7,459 bases of DNA. It comes from Acidimicrobiia bacterium. GTDB lineage: Bacteria; Actinomycetota; Acidimicrobiia; Acidimicrobiales; Ilumatobacteraceae. Where the stretch lies: positions 1 to 7,459 of the forward strand of contig JACCUL010000528.1 in the NCBI GenBank assembly GCA_013811855.1, given 5' to 3'. The position numbers were made by a program, and so were the translations under genes. Positions 4,301 to 7,459 of the stretch are shown piece by piece. Positions within the stretch are counted from its first letter, which is position 1. The number at the start of each line of letters is the position of its first letter. Under the pieces are notes generated by a model, which was not told the origin of the DNA, ran no database searches, and was given only the letters and a program-made list of their open reading frames with translations.

Positions 4301-7126
4301 ATGTCCCTGGCGCCAGAACGACTCGCGATCGGCCTCGACCGACTCTTCACCTCGCCGGGCGTGGACCCGTACGACGAGGTGGTGTGGGAGCGCCGGGACG
4401 CCCGGATCTCCAACTGGAAGGACGGCACCGTCGCCTTCGAGCAGCTCGGCGTCGAGTTCCCCGTCGGCTGGTCCGTCAACGCCACCAACATCGTCGCCCA
4501 GAAGTACTTCCGGGGCCCGCTCGGCGCGCCCGAGCGGGAGCGGTCGCTGCGCCAGGTCGTCGACCGCGTCGTCGACACCATCGCGACGTGGGGTCGCGAG
4601 GGCGGCTACTTCGTCGACGAGGACGAGGCCCAGGCCTTCGGCGACGAGCTGAAGTACATCCTCGTCACCCAGCGGGCGGCGTTCAACAGCCCGGTCTGGT
4701 TCAACATCGGTGTCGAGGGCGTTCCGAAGCAGGCGTCGGCGTGCTTCATCCTCTCGGTCGACGACACGATGGACTCGATCCTCAACTGGTACCGGGAGGA
4801 GGGGATCATCTTCAAGGGTGGCTCCGGCTCCGGGATCAACCTGTCGAGGATCCGCTCCAGCCAAGAGCTGCTGCAGGGCGGCGGGACGGCCTCCGGACCG
4901 GTGAGCTTCATGCGCGGCGCCGACGCCTCGGCGGGGACGATCAAGTCCGGCGGCAAGACCCGCCGCGCCGCCAAGATGGTCATCCTCGACGCCGACCACC
5001 CCGATGTCGAGGAGTTCATCTGGTGCAAGGTGCGCGAGGAGCGCAAGGCCCGGGTGCTGCGCGACAACGGGTTCGACATGGACCTCGACGGTCGCGACTC
5101 GTTCTCCGTGCAGTACCAGAACGCCAACAACTCCGTCCGCGTGACGGACGAGTTCATGCAGGCTGTGATCGACGACGCCGACTGGGCCCTCGTCGGCGTC
5201 ACCACGGGCGAGGTGCTGCGGTCGATGAAAGCCCGCGACCTGTGGCGCCAGATCGCCCAGGCGGCGTGGGAGTGCGCCGACCCCGGCCTGCAGTTCGACA
5301 CCACGATCAACCGTTGGCACACGGCCGCCACCACCGGTCGCATCAATGCCAGCAACCCCTGCTCCGAATACATGCACCTCGACAACAGCGCCTGCAATCT
5401 CGCCTCGATCAACTTGTTGAAATACCTGGATACCGACGGTCGATTCGACGTCGACGCGTTCCGGCACACGATCGACATGGTCTTCACGGCCCAGGAGATC
5501 CTCGTCGGGCGGGCCGACTACCCGACGGAGAAGATCGCCCAGACGAGCCGGGACTTCCGCCAGCTCGGGATCGGCTACGCCAACCTCGGCGCCCTGCTGA
5601 TGGCGCTGGGCCTGCCCTATGACTCGCCCGAGGGGCGAGCATGGGCCGCGGCCATCACGTCCCTCCTCACGGGGCACGCGTACGCCACGAGCGCCCGCAC
5701 GGCCAGCCGGATGGGTGCGTTCGCCGGCTTCGCCGAGAACGAGGAGCACATGCTGCGCGTCCTGCGCATGCATCGTGACGCCAGCTACGGGATCGACGGC
5801 GCCGAGATGGCTCCGGCCGATCTGCTCGAGGCCGGGCAACACGCGTGGGAATGCGCGGTTCGGGACGGTGAGGAGTTCGGGGTGCGCAATTCCCAATCCT
5901 CGGTCTTGGCTCCGACCGGCACCATCGCTCTGATGATGGACTGTGATACCACCGGCATCGAGCCTGATCTCGGACTCGTGAAGATGAAGAAGCTGGTCGG
6001 TGGCGGGACGATGTCCATCGTCAACCAGACCATCCCGCGGGCGCTGACCCGCCTCGGCTACCGGCCCGAGCAGGTCGACGAGATCATCGCCTACATCGAC
6101 ACCGAGAAGTCGATCATCGGGGCGCCGCACCTGTCGCCCGAGCACCTGGCCGTATTCGCCTGCTCGATGGGCGACAACACGATCCACTACGAGGGGCACG
6201 TGCGGATGATGGGGGCCGTGCAGCCGTTCCTCTCAGGCGCCATCTCGAAGACCGTCAACATGCCCCAGGAGGCGAAGGTCGAGGACGTCGAGGCGCTGCA
6301 CCAGCTCTCGTGGGAGCTCGGACTCAAGGCCGTCGCCATTTACCGAGACAACTGCAAGGTGGCCCAGCCGCTCTCCACGGCCAAGAAGGGCGACGTGAGC
6401 GCCGCGGCCCCCGAGGTGGTGACGGCCACGGTGGAGAAGCTCGTCGAGAAGTTCGTCCACCGGCCCGTTCGCCAGAAGCTGCCGCGCAGCCGCCGGGGCC
6501 GCACGTTCGAGTTCCGCGTCGCCGACTGCAAGGGATTCGCGACCATCGGCGAGTACGACGACGGCCGGCCGGGCGAGATGTTCCTCACCGTGTCCAAGCA
6601 GGGCTCGACCCTGTCCGGGATCATGGATGCCTTCGCCAAGTCGATCTCCTACGGGCTCCAGTACGGCGTGCCGCTGCGGGCGTTCGTCGAGGCGTTCACG
6701 AACATGCGCTTCGAGCCTGCCGGCATGACCGACGACCCGGACATCCGTTTCGCCAGCTCGATCATGGATTACCTGTTCCGCCGCATGGCGCTCGAGTACT
6801 TGAGCTACGACGAGCGGGCCGAGCTCGGCATCTTCACCATCGACGAGCGCAAGCAGCCGACGCTGCCGGGCGTCGAGGAGTCGGTCATCGAGACCTCGAC
6901 CGGGACCGAGATCGTCGCCGACCCCAAGTCGGTGCCCTCGGCCGGTGAGCTGGCCGACCAGATGGAGCTCGGTTCGCTGGCGCCCACCCCGGAGGACAAC
7001 ACCCCTGCCGCCGGCGTGATCCGCCGCCACGACGCGCCGATGTGCATGCAGTGCGGGGTGGCGATGATCCCCGCCGGCTCCTGCCACGCCTGCCCGAGCT
7101 GCGGCAGCACCAGCGGCTGCAGCTGA
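4301..7126 (+). CDS. nrdJ: NrdJ, adenosylcobalamin-dependent (class II) ribonucleotide reductase (941 aa)
   Basis: This cytoplasmic enzyme reduces ribonucleotides to deoxyribonucleotides, using coenzyme B12 to generate a thiyl radical, with or without oxygen. The N-terminus (GVDPYDEVVWERRDARISNW, residues 20-39) is typical of actinobacterial NrdJ. The active site is complete: Cys354 (radical) in NPCSE with Asn352 and Glu356, and the redox pair Cys148 (SACFIL) and Cys365 (SACNLASINL). The 11-residue Cys354-Cys365 spacing equals that of Thermotoga maritima NrdJ. KGGSGSGINLSRIRSS, GADASAGTIKSGGKTRRAAK and APTGTIALMMDCDTTGIEP are well preserved. A TSCPD-type domain covers roughly 730-840. The last 30 residues are cysteine-rich (Cys915, 918, 928, 931, 934, 940) and probably shuttle reducing power to the active site. 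No intein or frameshift is present. The ATG follows AGAGG by 6 nt. Regulation by NrdR is likely. It stands 2.3 kb from nrdR, whereas Streptomyces keeps nrdR and nrdJ together. Confidence 0.98.
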   Translation: MSLAPERLAIGLDRLFTSPGVDPYDEVVWERRDARISNWKDGTVAFEQLGVEFPVGWSVNATNIVAQKYFRGPLGAPERERSLRQVVDRVVDTIATWGREGGYFVDEDEAQAFGDELKYILVTQRAAFNSPVWFNIGVEGVPKQASACFILSVDDTMDSILNWYREEGIIFKGGSGSGINLSRIRSSQELLQGGGTASGPVSFMRGADASAGTIKSGGKTRRAAKMVILDADHPDVEEFIWCKVREERKARVLRDNGFDMDLDGRDSFSVQYQNANNSVRVTDEFMQAVIDDADWALVGVTTGEVLRSMKARDLWRQIAQAAWECADPGLQFDTTINRWHTAATTGRINASNPCSEYMHLDNSACNLASINLLKYLDTDGRFDVDAFRHTIDMVFTAQEILVGRADYPTEKIAQTSRDFRQLGIGYANLGALLMALGLPYDSPEGRAWAAAITSLLTGHAYATSARTASRMGAFAGFAENEEHMLRVLRMHRDASYGIDGAEMAPADLLEAGQHAWECAVRDGEEFGVRNSQSSVLAPTGTIALMMDCDTTGIEPDLGLVKMKKLVGGGTMSIVNQTIPRALTRLGYRPEQVDEIIAYIDTEKSIIGAPHLSPEHLAVFACSMGDNTIHYEGHVRMMGAVQPFLSGAISKTVNMPQEAKVEDVEALHQLSWELGLKAVAIYRDNCKVAQPLSTAKKGDVSAAAPEVVTATVEKLVEKFVHRPVRQKLPRSRRGRTFEFRVADCKGFATIGEYDDGRPGEMFLTVSKQGSTLSGIMDAFAKSISYGLQYGVPLRAFVEAFTNMRFEPAGMTDDPDIRFASSIMDYLFRRMALEYLSYDERAELGIFTIDERKQPTLPGVEESVIETSTGTEIVADPKSVPSAGELADQMELGSLAPTPEDNTPAAGVIRRHDAPMCMQCGVAMIPAGSCHACPSCGSTSGCS

Positions 7127-7222
7127 CACGACGAGCCCTCGCTGCTGGTAAGTGTGACGTTTCTGTGACGGTTTGGTCGGGTACCGTGTTACGTCGGGCG
7201 AACAGCAGCGTGACCCACCTCG

Positions 7223-7228
7223 AAAGGA
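7223..7228 (+). promoter_or_regulatory. Ribosome binding site of the small lipoprotein gene
   Basis: AAAGGA lies 7 nt before the ATG at 7236. It fixes the start against an in-frame ATG at 7173, from which translation would add a hydrophilic stretch ahead of the signal peptide. Confidence 0.65.
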
Positions 7229-7235
7229 ACTGCAG

Positions 7236-7427
7236 ATGAGCTTCAAGCGGACCGGTACGGCAGTGATTGCCGCCCTCGCCATCACCTCCCTGGCCGTGGC
7301 CTGTGGTGACGACGATGACAACCCAGTTGACGATCCGACCGAGGACAGCACCATGGACAGCACCATGGACAGCACCATGGACAGCACGATGGACAGCGAA
7401 ATGGACATGACCACGACGGTGCCCTGA
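7236..7427 (+). CDS. Small acidic lipoprotein with an Asp-Ser-Thr-Met repeat (63 aa)
   Basis: The product begins with a lipoprotein signal peptide: basic MSFKRTG, a hydrophobic stretch (about 8-19) and the lipobox LAVAC with Cys23 as the lipidated residue. The mature part is only 41 residues. It starts GDDDD and continues with five DSTM-like units (four DSTM, then DSEM), ending DMTTTVP. It is strongly acidic and probably disordered on the outer face of the membrane. I do not recognise a family and assign no function. The start is supported by AAAGGA 7 nt upstream and by the signal peptide beginning exactly there. A possible -10 TACCGT (7182-7187) and a direct repeat of TGTGACG (7153-7159 and 7164-7170) lie upstream. 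It is 109 bp downstream of nrdJ, with no clear terminator between. Confidence 0.8.
   Translation: MSFKRTGTAVIAALAITSLAVACGDDDDNPVDDPTEDSTMDSTMDSTMDSTMDSEMDMTTTVP
7344..7403 (+). repeat. 12-bp tandem repeat within the lipoprotein gene
   Basis: Five head-to-tail 12-bp units are present. The first three are identical (GACAGCACCATG), the fourth has one change (GACAGCACGATG) and the fifth is diverged (GACAGCGAAATG); a half unit GACATG follows at 7404-7409. The unit is a multiple of three, so copy changes keep the frame. Near identity at the DNA level implies recent expansion by slippage. Confidence 0.95.
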
Positions 7428-7459
7428 CGACACCTCCAACCCCCCGAACTGGCGCCGCC

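Noticed and set aside
4136..6199. 687-residue open frame on the minus strand opposite nrdJ
   Set aside because: It is antisense to a fully conserved nrdJ and the product is Asp/Val/Gly/Arg-rich without domains, as expected from high-GC codon bias.
7120..7145. Terminator after nrdJ
   Set aside because: Only 4-bp arms (CAGC/GCTG, or CGAG/CTCG with a 2-nt loop) and no T-run were found.
6233..7414. 393-residue minus-strand frame with a repeated hydrophobic start (VLSM units)
   Set aside because: The repeats are simply the reverse complement of the lipoprotein 12-bp repeat, and the rest is antisense to nrdJ.
1..7459. CRISPR arrays, transposases, integrases, phage or defence genes
   Set aside because: No direct-repeat/spacer pattern and no such protein motif was seen in any frame; the only tandem repeat is within the lipoprotein gene.

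Overview
The window is high-GC actinobacterial-type DNA. The order lexA / small LysM membrane protein / nrdR matches the arrangement known from mycobacteria (lexA, Rv2719c, nrdR). The nrdJ product reads like actinobacterial class II ribonucleotide reductases. TANNNT-type -10 elements placed about 7 nt before start codons suggest leaderless transcripts, which are common in Actinobacteria. A lineage such as Acidimicrobiia is possible, but this is inference from style and not from a search.

Layout. Positions 1-200 hold the proline-rich tail of a protein whose gene starts outside the window. It converges on lexA (208-840, minus). A divergent control region (841-1040) carries one LexA box inside the lexA promoter, then three exact GAAC-N4-GTTC boxes and one near-match in front of a small membrane-anchored LysM protein (1041-1457). 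That protein is probably the SOS-induced division inhibitor. nrdR (1482-1964) follows after 24 bp. A RibD-like reductase gene (1948-2652, minus) overlaps the end of nrdR. Starting 9 bp beyond it is a decayed molybdopterin oxidoreductase gene (2662-3868) with three homopolymer frameshifts and a large internal deletion.

The 432-bp gap 3869-4300 holds a strong set of inverted repeats that could fold into a pseudoknot (3935-4067), followed by a hairpin. It also holds a TTGACA-N18-TGTAAT promoter and two palindromes resembling NrdR boxes whose centres are exactly 42 bp apart. nrdJ, for adenosylcobalamin-dependent ribonucleotide reductase, occupies 4301-7126. A tiny lipoprotein gene with a 12-bp tandem repeat (7236-7427) closes the window.

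How it fits together. LexA represses itself and the LysM protein. DNA damage would release both, and possibly nrdR by read-through. NrdR senses nucleotide state through its ATP-cone and probably represses nrdJ through the paired boxes. The window thus joins DNA-damage signalling, division arrest and dNTP supply. The best candidates for something undescribed are the pseudoknot-forming element upstream of nrdJ and the multi-box LexA array. No defence system, CRISPR array or mobile element was seen.
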